23,256 bases of DNA from Parabacteroides sp. AM08-6 (GTDB lineage Bacteria; Bacteroidota; Bacteroidia; Bacteroidales; Tannerellaceae). The position numbers and the translations under genes were made by a program. Location: NCBI RefSeq assembly GCF_003473295.1, contig NZ_QRMP01000006.1, positions 116,337-139,592 of the forward strand, written 5' to 3'. This document shows, in pieces, positions 14,349 through 23,134 of this stretch. Positions within the stretch are counted from its first letter, which is position 1, and each line of letters opens with the position of its first letter. The notes below the pieces were generated by a model. That model did not search any database and was not told the DNA's origin. It worked only from the letters and a program-made list of their open reading frames with translations.

Positions 14349-14389
14349 GCTGAATGATATGAAGGATACATCCAGCCCCATCATTCAGC
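14349..14389. terminator. Hairpin between convergent genes, possible weak terminator
   Basis: GCTGAATGAT (14349-14358) pairs perfectly with ATCATTCAGC (14380-14389), with an inner GGAT/ATCC stem. GGGCTG (14347-14352) can instead pair with CAGCCC (14373-14378), giving two exclusive folds. On the minus strand it is followed by CCGTTTTCCC, so it may end the U32 transcript. The rest of 14238-14468 shows nothing else I can support. Confidence 0.45.
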
Positions 14390-14468
14390 GTAACCATCAC
14401 ATTAACAGGTATTTATTTTCAAAACGAAGGTTGAAGGATGAAATTTGCGCAAAACGCATGGGAGTGTA

Positions 14469-16301
14469 TTATCTCTCTGCAAATACCTGCATCAAGCAAT
14501 GTTTACAATCAAAATGCAAACGCAGACGAGTATCTTTGTAAAGAAGATAAAAGGGTTCTTGATAAGGAGATTTGTCTTTTTGATAAGTAGGACACCAGCC
14601 CATACTATAGCGCAGGCAGTGTTTCGTAAACATCAAAGGGACTTCTTTTTCGGGAGATAATTCGAAGGCCGGTGCAATCTGTCCTACTCCATGAGCAACA
14701 TAGAAAGCTTTCGCTTTCCGGTTTGCAACATTTCCTAAATAAGTGAGTTGTTTCTCCGGAAAAGGAGTCTCTTTTAATGGGCGTACCGGCTTTATACATT
14801 CACGCTGATAACGGATACGACGGGCGGCCAGCAGTTTATCGACCGCCTGACGGCGCATTTCTGCCAATAAAGAAGAGGGGACAAACCAATTCGATGACAT
14901 TCGGACTTTTACTTCCTTCGCCTCAAAAGGTGTATTTCCAAGTTTGGAAAGCTGCGTCCGGATATTCTCTTGCTGGTCACGACGGGCCAATTCTCTTTCG
15001 AATGGTTGTGTAAGCATAACGCGTGCATTACTCTCGTCTTCCAAGGAAAGGGTAAAGCCAAACGGATTATCCGAAAATTCCATGCAGACAGTCAGTTTCC
15101 GTTCTGCCGACGGACGGGATAAAACTTTCTCGAATGCCTGATCATAATTGCGGTAAACAGGCATCTTAGGATGAATATCCGGCATTTCCAATGGAAATAC
15201 CCGATTGGCCTCTACCCGATTAACACGAAAGCCTTCCAGTTCGCCACGAGCATTAAAAAAGACTAAGCCATCTCCATTATTCAATTGTTTCAATCCGGCA
15301 ATGGTAAATGAGTTTCCTCTTATTTCCTTGACTGTCCCAACCGGTTCGCCTAATGATTTCGGAGTGTTGAAAGCAGTTATATCAACTGTACGCTTTTCCA
15401 GAAAGAAGGATGTAAAACCACGGTTAAAGCTTTTCTCGACTACCGGTTCAAAAGTATAAGTACTTTTTCCGTCCGAAGCGCGAAGATATTCGGGACGACG
15501 GGACAAAATGGCATCCAGTTTTTTCCGGTAGAAAGCTGTCACATTCTTAACGTATGTTACATCTTTCAATCTTCCTTCTATCTTAAAGGAAGAAACTCCT
15601 GCATCCATCAAAGCTTCCAGTTGTTCGGAACGATTCATATCTTTCAAGGAAAGCAGATGTTTGCCGGATACGATTTCCGTACCGTTGGCATCGACCATTG
15701 TATAAGGCAAACGGCAATACTGCGCACACTCTCCACGATTGGCACTACGCCCGCTCAAGGCTGCACTTAAATAGCATTGCCCGCTATAGCTGACACAAAG
15801 GGCTCCATGCACAAAGACTTCGAGTGGAACGGTTGTTTGTTCGGAAATACGCCGTATTTCATTCAGGGAAAGTTCGCGTGCCAGAACTACTTGAGTAAAA
15901 CCGGAGTCTTCCAGAAATTTCACTTTTTCCGGCGTACGGTTATCAGTTTGTGTACTGGCATGAAGTGGAATAGGAGGCAAATCAAGCTGTGTAATCCCCA
16001 TATCCTGCACAATCAGGGCATCGGTTCCGGCACGATATAAGTTCCAAATCAGTTTTTCAACTTCAGGTAATTCATCATCTTTCAAAATCGTATTAAGAGC
16101 GACATATATATGAGCACCGAACAAGTGTGCATAATCGCATAATTGCCGAATATCTTCAAGCGAATTGCCGGCTGCGGCACGTGCTCCGAACTTTGGCGCT
16201 CCGATATAAACGGCATCTGCACCATGATTAATGGCTTCTATCCCGCATTCCAAATCTTTGGCAGGAGAAAGAAGTTCTATTTTACGAAAAGATGATTGCA
16301 T
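14469..16301 (-). CDS. U32-family protein (peptidase U32, RNA-hydroxylation type)
   Basis: 610 residues. The N-terminal ~300 residues are the U32 domain (ELLSPAKDLECGIEAINHGADAVY..., HASTQTDN, HGALCVSYSGQC). Cysteines C169, C176, C192 and C196 correspond to the iron-sulfur ligand region of U32 proteins. The family is annotated as peptidase, but characterised members (RlhA, TrhP, UbiU/UbiV) perform hydroxylation of rRNA, tRNA or ubiquinone precursors; the N-terminal half and DUF3656-like middle place this closer to the long RlhA/TrhP-type members. A second cysteine set sits at the extreme C-terminus (C562, C570, C599, C602; C-x7-C-x28-C-x2-C), which could bind zinc or another cluster. Start at 16301 lies 3 bp after the metA stop, so it is in an operon with metA. 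Which RNA position it modifies, if any, is not visible. Confidence 0.9.
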   Translation of the reverse strand: MQSSFRKIELLSPAKDLECGIEAINHGADAVYIGAPKFGARAAAGNSLEDIRQLCDYAHLFGAHIYVALNTILKDDELPEVEKLIWNLYRAGTDALIVQDMGITQLDLPPIPLHASTQTDNRTPEKVKFLEDSGFTQVVLARELSLNEIRRISEQTTVPLEVFVHGALCVSYSGQCYLSAALSGRSANRGECAQYCRLPYTMVDANGTEIVSGKHLLSLKDMNRSEQLEALMDAGVSSFKIEGRLKDVTYVKNVTAFYRKKLDAILSRRPEYLRASDGKSTYTFEPVVEKSFNRGFTSFFLEKRTVDITAFNTPKSLGEPVGTVKEIRGNSFTIAGLKQLNNGDGLVFFNARGELEGFRVNRVEANRVFPLEMPDIHPKMPVYRNYDQAFEKVLSRPSAERKLTVCMEFSDNPFGFTLSLEDESNARVMLTQPFERELARRDQQENIRTQLSKLGNTPFEAKEVKVRMSSNWFVPSSLLAEMRRQAVDKLLAARRIRYQRECIKPVRPLKETPFPEKQLTYLGNVANRKAKAFYVAHGVGQIAPAFELSPEKEVPLMFTKHCLRYSMGWCPTYQKDKSPYQEPFYLLYKDTRLRLHFDCKHCLMQVFAER

Positions 16302-16304
16302 AGA

Positions 16305-17237
16305 CTACAGGCTACCGAGATTTTTAATATCTTCCCTATTGAAAGGAGTTTCCTGATAAACGTAATAGTTCAGCCAATTTGTAAATAATAAGTTGGCATG
16401 GCCGCGCCAACGGACAACCGGTCCCAGAGCCGGATTATCATCCCGGTAATAATTGTGGGGAACGGAAATGGGAAGTCCTTTGTTTACATCCCTCACATAT
16501 TCATCGTTCAATGTATAGGGTGAATACTCGGAATGACCGGTGATAAAAAACTCACGTCCGCCCCGTGACATTGCCATATAAACACCGGACTCTTCACTTT
16601 CGGAAAGTAATGTCAGTTCGGGTACTTTTCTCACATCTTCACGACGAATCTCGGTATGCCGGCTGTGGGGCACATAAAACTCGTCATCAAAACCACGGAA
16701 AATAGGGACATAGGGTTCCCGCATTGTATGACGGAATACACCGAACATTTTAGCAGGAAGGTCATACTTGGGCACTCCGTAAAAATGATACAGTCCGGCC
16801 TGAGCTGCCCAGCATATATATAAAGTAGAAGTCACATGCGTACGAGCCCAATCAAATATCTCGGATATTTCACCCCAATAACTGACTTCTTCGAAAGGCA
16901 TCTGTTCCACCGGAGCTCCTGTTATTATCATTCCATCGTAAAAGTCGTCCTTCATTTCGTCAAAGTCCTTATAAAACTCCTGCATGTGTTCGATTGGAGT
17001 ATTTTTAGGAGTATGGCCTTTTATTTTCATGAACTCCAATTCCACCTGCAAAGGGGTATTACTCAGAAGACGGATTAAATCGGTTTCCGTCGTTATCTTC
17101 AGCGGCATCAAATTTAACACCACCACACGAAGCGGGCGAATATCCTGTTCGGATGCACGCAGGGAATCCATCACAAAGATGTGTTCCTTCTTCAGCAATT
17201 CAACAGCCGGTAAGTTTTTTTGTAGGTTTAAAGGCAT
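16305..17237 (-). CDS. metA: Homoserine O-acyltransferase MetA, predicted acetyl-CoA-specific
   Basis: 310 residues, full family length. It activates homoserine by O-acylation, the first committed step of methionine synthesis, in the cytoplasm. Catalytic residues fall at the same numbers as in E. coli MetA: C142 (YICWAAQ), H235 and E237 (ITGHSEY), with R249 also in place and K47 in MPLKITTE. Position 111 is glutamate ([11 protein letters not shown]). In studied MetA enzymes E111 goes with acetyl-CoA and G111 with succinyl-CoA, so this is most likely a homoserine O-acetyltransferase despite the usual succinyltransferase label. Start [11 protein letters not shown] is the standard N-terminus. 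A promoter lies 25 bases upstream; the U32 gene follows 3 bp after the stop. No SAM riboswitch fits in the 39-bp upstream gap. Confidence 0.95.
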   Translation of the reverse strand: MPLNLQKNLPAVELLKKEHIFVMDSLRASEQDIRPLRVVVLNLMPLKITTETDLIRLLSNTPLQVELEFMKIKGHTPKNTPIEHMQEFYKDFDEMKDDFYDGMIITGAPVEQMPFEEVSYWGEISEIFDWARTHVTSTLYICWAAQAGLYHFYGVPKYDLPAKMFGVFRHTMREPYVPIFRGFDDEFYVPHSRHTEIRREDVRKVPELTLLSESEESGVYMAMSRGGREFFITGHSEYSPYTLNDEYVRDVNKGLPISVPHNYYRDDNPALGPVVRWRGHANLLFTNWLNYYVYQETPFNREDIKNLGSL

Positions 17238-17261
17238 CTTTATCTATATTGTTTAAGACAA

Positions 17262-17269
17262 CAAAGATA
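17262..17269 (-). promoter_or_regulatory. Candidate -7 promoter element of metA
   Basis: On the minus strand TATCTTTG, exact TAnnTTTG match, 24 bases before the metA ATG, in the 39-bp gap after the efflux operon. No clear -33 at standard spacing. It suggests metA-U32 is transcribed separately although efflux read-through is possible (no terminator seen in the gap). Confidence 0.5.
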
Positions 17270-17276
17270 ATTAAAA

Positions 17277-18653
17277 TTAATCATATCCCCCACCCAATGC
17301 TTTATACAGATAAACTGCAGCAAGAAGTTCGTCCAGAACGGCATTGTTCAGACTGAGTTGCGCGTCCAGATATCCACGCTGTGCATCCAATACGTCAATA
17401 TAGTTTGTCACACCGTTGATATATTGCAATTGAGCCAGCTGAACATAGGTATTGGCTGCGTTTTCCAGTTTTTCATAGGAGATACGTACTTCTTTCGCCT
17501 TACGGATTGTGACTATTGCATTGTTAACCTCTTTAAAAGCTCCTAATACATTCTTTTGATAAGCATACACTTCCTGTTCATACCTCGCTTGTGCTGCTTT
17601 CAGTTTCGCCTTGTTTTTCCCCATCGCAAAAAGAGGTTGAAGCAAATCACCTGCCAAGAACCATGCCGGACTCTTTATGAAATTACTTAATTCATCACTC
17701 TCGAATCCCAAGTATCCGGTAAGACTTATTTTCGGGAATAAATCCGTCTGTGCCACTCCTACCCGGGCATTAGCTTCCCGCAACTTTTGTTCGGCCTGGC
17801 GCATATCCGGACGACGTTCCAACAAGGAAGAAGGAAGTCCGACAGGTAAGGCATCCGGCAGATGTTGCTCACTAAGAGGTAGTCCACGGGGAATATCACC
17901 CGTATATTCTCCTAACAAGAATGAAAGATCACTTTCTTTTATTTTTATCTTGCTTTCTATGGCGGGAAGCAATGTTTCAGTACGAGCCAGCTCTACCTGC
18001 GCCTGACTATAAGAAGTTTCGGAAGTTAAACCGCCTTCAAAACGAAGCTTTGCCAAACGTACTCCCTCACGACGCGCCGCCAGGGTATGTTGCACGATTG
18101 TCAATTCACGGTCGAGAGCGCAAAGTTGATAATAAGCAGCCGCTACTTCAGCAATGATTGTCATCCGGAGAGCATGGCGCCCTTCAACCGTTTGCATATA
18201 AGCCGCAACGGCTGCATCATTCGCCCAACGGAGATTTCCCCATAAATCGAGTTCCCAGGAAAGATTTAGTTTAGCTCCGAATTCCGGATCCGGTTTAGCA
18301 TTGTGTCCACCGTAATTCAACTCCTCCTTCTGTCCGTAAATACGAGCTCCTATTTCGGGAAATTGCTCGGCAAAAGTAATACGTTTGGCAGCAATCATCT
18401 CTTTGATTTTTGCAGCAGCGATTAGCATATCCTTATTATTCTCAAGCGCTGTCGTAATGAGTTGTTGCAAAATAGTGTCGGTATAAAGACTTTTCCAAGG
18501 GATTTCATTTACAGATGAAGTATCAGCCCCCTCCACAATCTCCTCGGGAAGATTCAGCTCCGGACGTACATATTTTTTTCCTATTTTACAGGAAAAAAGA
18601 CCTAAGGAGATTATTAATAAAGTTATATATAGACTTATATATTTATATTTCAT
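17277..18653 (-). CDS. RND efflux outer-membrane lipoprotein (TolC/OprM/NodT family)
   Basis: 458 residues. Signal peptide with lipobox GLFSC (C22), so it is an outer-membrane-anchored lipoprotein. The mature start KKYVRPEL and the two OEP repeats with long helical segments (for example SQAQVELARTETLL; LKAAQARYEQEV) are typical of NodT/OprM-type factors. These trimerise into a beta-barrel plus periplasmic alpha-barrel that forms the exit duct of RND pumps. The motif SLLERRPDMRQAEQKLREAN is diagnostic of the family. Third gene of the efflux operon, 33 bp after the pump gene. Exported drugs cannot be deduced. Confidence 0.94.
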   Translation of the reverse strand: MKYKYISLYITLLIISLGLFSCKIGKKYVRPELNLPEEIVEGADTSSVNEIPWKSLYTDTILQQLITTALENNKDMLIAAAKIKEMIAAKRITFAEQFPEIGARIYGQKEELNYGGHNAKPDPEFGAKLNLSWELDLWGNLRWANDAAVAAYMQTVEGRHALRMTIIAEVAAAYYQLCALDRELTIVQHTLAARREGVRLAKLRFEGGLTSETSYSQAQVELARTETLLPAIESKIKIKESDLSFLLGEYTGDIPRGLPLSEQHLPDALPVGLPSSLLERRPDMRQAEQKLREANARVGVAQTDLFPKISLTGYLGFESDELSNFIKSPAWFLAGDLLQPLFAMGKNKAKLKAAQARYEQEVYAYQKNVLGAFKEVNNAIVTIRKAKEVRISYEKLENAANTYVQLAQLQYINGVTNYIDVLDAQRGYLDAQLSLNNAVLDELLAAVYLYKALGGGYD

Positions 18654-18686
18654 GTTTTTCCGATTTTGTTTTACTCTCTTAATGTC

Positions 18687-21600
18687 CTACGATTTATTTT
18701 TCAAACTAATTCTATTCATCCTTAATTTCTTTTTTATCTTATAGACGAAAACAAAAAAGAATGGTACAAGAACAATACCGACAGTAATAACCACCAGCAT
18801 TCCGAAAAACACACCGGTTCCAAGGCTATGCCGGGAAGCTGAGCCCGGTCCGCTTGCAAGTACCATCGGAAGCATACCCAATACGAATGCAAGTGATGTC
18901 ATCAAAATAGGACGAAAACGCATCTGAGCAGCATGAATGGCAGCTTGTACCACATCGATACCGGTATCGACTTGTACCTTAGCAAATTCAACTATTAAAA
19001 TAGCATTCTTTGCAGCCAGGCCAATTAAAGTAACCAAGCCTATCTGGAAATAGATATCATTGTGCAACCCTGTTACCCAAATACCCAAATAAGCACCCAA
19101 AGCAGCAACCGGCAATGAAAGCAAAACGGATATCGGCACAATCCAACTTTCATATTGCGCTGCCAGAAATAGAAATACAAACAGAAAAACAAGAGCCAAC
19201 ACAAAACCGGTTTGTCCGCCCGCTCTCTTTTCCTGATAAGACAAGCCGCTCCATTCTATTCCGATATTCTCAGGTAGATGTTGGCGGGTAATCCGTTGCA
19301 TGGCAGCCATTGCTTCACCAGAACTATAACCGGGTGCAGCGACTGCACTGATTGCTGCAGTAGTAAACATATTAAAACGTTTGATGGTACCCGGACCAGT
19401 CGTATAGCTGGTCGTACCTAAAGCTGTCAACGGAATCATCGCTCCATTCTGTGCCCGGACAAAAAAGAGATCCAGATTATCACGAGTTGCACGATAAGGA
19501 GCTTCTGCCTGAATATATACTTTATAGATACGATTGAACATATTAAAATCATTCACATAAACAGATCCCAGATAAGCTTTCATCGTCGAAAAAATATCTG
19601 TCAACGGAATTCCTAAGAATTTAGCCCTATCCCTGTCCACATTGAAATACAACTGCGGTATTTCAGATTGCAAAGCAGACGATACACCTGTTAGCTCCGG
19701 TGCTCTTGAAGCATACAACATGAAAGTATCGGTCGCCGCCACAAGATTTTCCCAACTGGCATCACCACGAGCTTCAAGTTGCATTTCCAAACCACCACTT
19801 TCGCCTAAACCAGGAATCACAGGTGGACGATTTAAATAAGCTAATACTTCCGGATAATAATAAAATTCCTTACGAGCTACTTCCATCACGTCAGCCACTC
19901 CCATACCTGAAGATTTACGTTCTTCCCACGGTTTCAATATGACAGTTAAAGTAGAGCGACTTTGTGAAGTCCCTACCCGGGTACTGCTACCTGTTACATT
20001 CTGTACATAAGCAACAGCAGGTAACTTTTCAAGAAACTCGATTGCCCGGTCTGTTACTTTGCGGGTACGCTCCAATGTTGCGCCCTCCGGCATCACCAAC
20101 TCTACTGTAAAAAAGCCTTGATCCTCTTCCGGAATAAAGCTGGTAGGGACAATACGATTCAAGACAAAAATAAATACGATAACCATACCAAAGCCAGCCA
20201 AGACTCTTTTCTGATTACTGAAAGCCATACGTAATAAGTGAATATATTGCTTATTACCTTTTCCCAACCAGATATTAATTTTACGAAAAACAAAATTTTT
20301 CTTTTTCGTTGTAGGACGCAAAAGAATGGCGCACATGGCAGGGCTCAGTGTTAATGCCACAACAGTAGACAATAATACGGATACTACAATCGTAATGGAA
20401 AATTGGCGGTACAAAGCTCCTGTTATTCCACTCAAAAAACTTACAGGAACAAATACAGCTGCCAATACCAAAGATGTGGCTATTAATGCCCCGGTCAATT
20501 CCCGCATAGCCCTATGAGTAGCCTCGCGAGGAGAAAGATGTTCCTCGTTCATCACACGTTCTACATTCTCCACAACTACAATAGCATCATCCACCACTAT
20601 ACCAATCGCCAGAATAAGACCTAACAATGTCAACATATTCAAAGAGAACCCCATAATCAGCATAAAACCGAAAGTTCCTATCAATGAAATCGGAACAGCG
20701 ATAGTAGGAATCAAGGCTGCCCGCCAATTTTGCAAGGAAAGAAAAACGACAAGAACGACAAGAAAAAGAGCTTCAAACAAGGTCTTATATACTTCATGAA
20801 TAGATTGGGATATATATTCTGTCGCATCAAAAGGGAATTTATATTCCAAGCCTTCAGGAAAATTCCGGCTAATTTCTTTCATCGCCTGTTTTACATCGGC
20901 TGCAACATCAAGTGCATTTGCACCTGGCAACATATAAATAGACAAAATTGCAGCATTCTTTCCATTCAAACCACTTTCTGTCGAATAGGAAGAAGCTTCG
21001 AGAGAAACACGGGCTACATCCCGGATACGAACAATCGAACCGTCAGGATTGGCGCGGACTACGATGTCCTCAAACTCTTTTACTGTCGATAAGCGGCCAC
21101 GGGCAGTCACCGGCAACGTAATATCTACGTCAAGAACGGGTTGTTTTCCTAATTCTCCGGCAGCAGACTCACTGTTCTGTTCTTTCAAAGCATTCTGTAA
21201 ATCCTTAACTGTCAGCCCCATATTTGCAAGACGATCCGGATATACCCATATCTGCATTCCATAATAACGGCTACCTACATTAGACACACGACCTACTCCC
21301 GGAATACGACGAAGTACGTCAAGCACATTTATAGTGGCAAAATTGCTCAGATAGATTTCATCAAAGCGAGGGTCATCAGAAAGTAAACTTAATGTCATCA
21401 ACTGACTGGCAGACTGTTTTTCGACAGTAATACCATTTTGTATAACATCTGCAGGTAAACGTGCTTCTGCTAATTTTACCCGGTTTTGTATTTCTACGGC
21501 CGAAAGATCCGGATTGGCATTAACATCAAAAGTAACAGTAATCGTTAACCCACCGGAATTAGAACTACTGCTCTGCATATATATCATACCGGGAGTACCA

Positions 21601-21812
21601 TTTAGTTCTTGTTCAATTGGAGTCGCAACTGCCTGAGACACGGTTAAGGCACTAGCTCCCGGATACGAAGCACTAATCTTTACAACAGGTGGTGTAATCT
21701 GCGGATACTGGTCTACCGGCAGCATAACCAGTCCTATAATTCCGACAATCACAATCACCAAAGAAAGAACTGTCGAGAAGACCGGACGATCAATAAAAAA
21801 TCCCGATCTCAT
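18687..21812 (-). CDS. RND efflux inner-membrane pump (AcrB/HAE1 type)
   Basis: 1041 residues, the usual HAE1 length. It is a proton-driven trimeric pump that extrudes hydrophobic compounds from the periplasm and inner membrane. It starts MRSGFFIDRPVFSTVLSLVI, the standard N-terminal helix. Proton-relay aspartates D408 and D409 sit in GIVVDDAIVVVENVER, matching AcrB D407/D408, and the paired lysine is in LIGLAAKNAILIVEF near residue ~935. Two large periplasmic loops (~35-335 and ~565-870) hold the porter and docking domains. Its start overlaps the stop of the membrane-fusion gene as ATGA (21809-21812), indicating coupled translation. The gene appears intact. Substrate range is unknown; HAE1 pumps commonly handle bile salts, dyes, detergents and antibiotics. 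Confidence 0.96.
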   Translation of the reverse strand: MRSGFFIDRPVFSTVLSLVIVIVGIIGLVMLPVDQYPQITPPVVKISASYPGASALTVSQAVATPIEQELNGTPGMIYMQSSSSNSGGLTITVTFDVNANPDLSAVEIQNRVKLAEARLPADVIQNGITVEKQSASQLMTLSLLSDDPRFDEIYLSNFATINVLDVLRRIPGVGRVSNVGSRYYGMQIWVYPDRLANMGLTVKDLQNALKEQNSESAAGELGKQPVLDVDITLPVTARGRLSTVKEFEDIVVRANPDGSIVRIRDVARVSLEASSYSTESGLNGKNAAILSIYMLPGANALDVAADVKQAMKEISRNFPEGLEYKFPFDATEYISQSIHEVYKTLFEALFLVVLVVFLSLQNWRAALIPTIAVPISLIGTFGFMLIMGFSLNMLTLLGLILAIGIVVDDAIVVVENVERVMNEEHLSPREATHRAMRELTGALIATSLVLAAVFVPVSFLSGITGALYRQFSITIVVSVLLSTVVALTLSPAMCAILLRPTTKKKNFVFRKINIWLGKGNKQYIHLLRMAFSNQKRVLAGFGMVIVFIFVLNRIVPTSFIPEEDQGFFTVELVMPEGATLERTRKVTDRAIEFLEKLPAVAYVQNVTGSSTRVGTSQSRSTLTVILKPWEERKSSGMGVADVMEVARKEFYYYPEVLAYLNRPPVIPGLGESGGLEMQLEARGDASWENLVAATDTFMLYASRAPELTGVSSALQSEIPQLYFNVDRDRAKFLGIPLTDIFSTMKAYLGSVYVNDFNMFNRIYKVYIQAEAPYRATRDNLDLFFVRAQNGAMIPLTALGTTSYTTGPGTIKRFNMFTTAAISAVAAPGYSSGEAMAAMQRITRQHLPENIGIEWSGLSYQEKRAGGQTGFVLALVFLFVFLFLAAQYESWIVPISVLLSLPVAALGAYLGIWVTGLHNDIYFQIGLVTLIGLAAKNAILIVEFAKVQVDTGIDVVQAAIHAAQMRFRPILMTSLAFVLGMLPMVLASGPGSASRHSLGTGVFFGMLVVITVGIVLVPFFFVFVYKIKKKLRMNRISLKNKS

Positions 21813-22975
21813 TTTTCTGCCTCCTCTCTTAATGCTTCAATTGCTTTCTCATCACCTGCCTGTATGGGTTGTACCAACAAACCAGGAACTAACTTATGAT
21901 AGCCTTCGACTACAACTTGCTCATTTTCTCCCAAACCGCGCTCTATCACGATGTTATTACCAATCTCCGGCCCTGTTTGTACAAAACGTTTTTCCGCGAC
22001 ATTATCCCGGCGGACAATATAAATAAATGCTCCTCCTTTCTCTATTGAAATAGCTTTACGAGGAACGACTATCGCACGTTCACGAACATCAAGTAGCAAT
22101 TTGACTTTTGTAAACTGTCCGGGAAGAAGTTTCTGATTAGGATTAGGCAGTTCTGCACGTACTCCGAAAGTTCCAGTCTGCGGATCCACAATTGGGTCAG
22201 CAAAATCGACAATTCCTTTAACCGGATATTCTGAATCATCAGCCAGCGTTACGGTTACAGTAGGTTGCCAAGAACGGGTTGTATCTTGTTCCCCGAATTT
22301 AATATTACGACGCTCGGCACGTAAATAATCCAATGCTGTCATTTTGAAATCAACCAATACGGTATCGCTTTTTACTACAGCGGCAAGTTTAGAGTTAACA
22401 CCTGGTCCAACTAATGCACCCACATCTACAAAGCGTTCACTGATATATCCGGATAACGGAGAGGTTACCGTTGTATAACTCAATTCTAATTGCGCCTGAT
22501 CCAAATCTGCTTTACTCATGGCAATATCAGCTTCAGCATCCCCTAATGAAGCTAAAGCATTATCCAAATCCAACTGACTGGCAGCATGTTGCTCATACAA
22601 AGGTTGTAAACGTTCCACATCACGTTTTGCTTTAGCAGCTTGTGCCTCATTCTTTTTCAACTGTGCTTTTGCTTTTTCAACTTTTGCTTTATAAAGAGCA
22701 GAGTTAATAATAAACAGAGGTTCATTCTGGGTCACTTCTTTTCCTTCTACAAACAGCATCTTTTCCAAATAACCTTCTACGCGGGCATGCACTTCTACAA
22801 ACCTTGCAGCCCTGATACGACCTACGTATTCCCCAAATATTTGCACATCTTCTTTTGCCGGCTTTTCTACAATTACAAGTGGACGTTGCGGCTCATCCTT
22901 ATGACGGCATGCAGTAATCAAAATCAATAAAGCTACAAATAAAGCAGCTTCTTTAAACAATCTTTCACCTATCAT
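21809..22975 (-). CDS. RND efflux membrane-fusion lipoprotein (AcrA/MexA type)
   Basis: 388 residues. Signal peptide with lipobox LITAC (C23), so it is anchored to the inner membrane's periplasmic face. It has split lipoyl half-motifs (FVEVHARVEGYLEKMLF and SPLSGYISERFVDVGALV), an alpha-hairpin coiled coil between them (~95-150, rich in Ala, Lys and Glu), then beta-barrel and membrane-proximal domains (GTFGVRAELPNP, LLPGQFTKVKL). It bridges the pump and the outer-membrane duct. First gene of the operon, preceded by a ~110-base 5' leader and a promoter with an internal dyad. The stop overlaps the pump gene start by 4 bp. Confidence 0.95.
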   Translation of the reverse strand: MIGERLFKEAALFVALLILITACRHKDEPQRPLVIVEKPAKEDVQIFGEYVGRIRAARFVEVHARVEGYLEKMLFVEGKEVTQNEPLFIINSALYKAKVEKAKAQLKKNEAQAAKAKRDVERLQPLYEQHAASQLDLDNALASLGDAEADIAMSKADLDQAQLELSYTTVTSPLSGYISERFVDVGALVGPGVNSKLAAVVKSDTVLVDFKMTALDYLRAERRNIKFGEQDTTRSWQPTVTVTLADDSEYPVKGIVDFADPIVDPQTGTFGVRAELPNPNQKLLPGQFTKVKLLLDVRERAIVVPRKAISIEKGGAFIYIVRRDNVAEKRFVQTGPEIGNNIVIERGLGENEQVVVEGYHKLVPGLLVQPIQAGDEKAIEALREEAEK

Positions 22976-23095
22976 TTTCTAATACCTATAAAATAACTTT
23001 TTAATTGCCATTTATCTACCTATCTATTATAAAGAATGAAATAATCATACCATTGTTTTAAAGAATGCGTTAAAAAAAATTACATTATTAAATAT

Positions 23096-23127
23096 CAAAG
23101 ATATAGATAGAATTATCTATGAACAGA
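23096..23127 (-). promoter_or_regulatory. Candidate promoter of the efflux operon
   Basis: On the minus strand TATCTTTG (23103-23096) matches TAnnTTTG, and a -33-like TCTG ends at 23124, giving a 20-base spacer. The ATG is ~120 bases downstream, so the leader is unusually long for this window. The leader (22976-23088) is AT-rich, contains TAGATAGGTAGATAAA-like repeats near 23013-23029, and no other feature I can support. Confidence 0.5.
23103..23120. promoter_or_regulatory. Dyad ATAGATA-GAAT-TATCTAT inside the efflux promoter
   Basis: Perfect 7-bp arms around a 4-base centre, lying between the -33 and -7 elements. That is the classic position for a repressor operator. No TetR/MarR-type repressor gene is visible in the window; it may lie beyond the right edge. 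Confidence 0.45.
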
Positions 23128-23134
23128 AATATCA

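Noticed and set aside
17238..17276. SAM riboswitch before metA.
   Set aside because: The gap is only 39 bp, and the promoter leaves a leader of under 20 bases, too short for any known SAM riboswitch.
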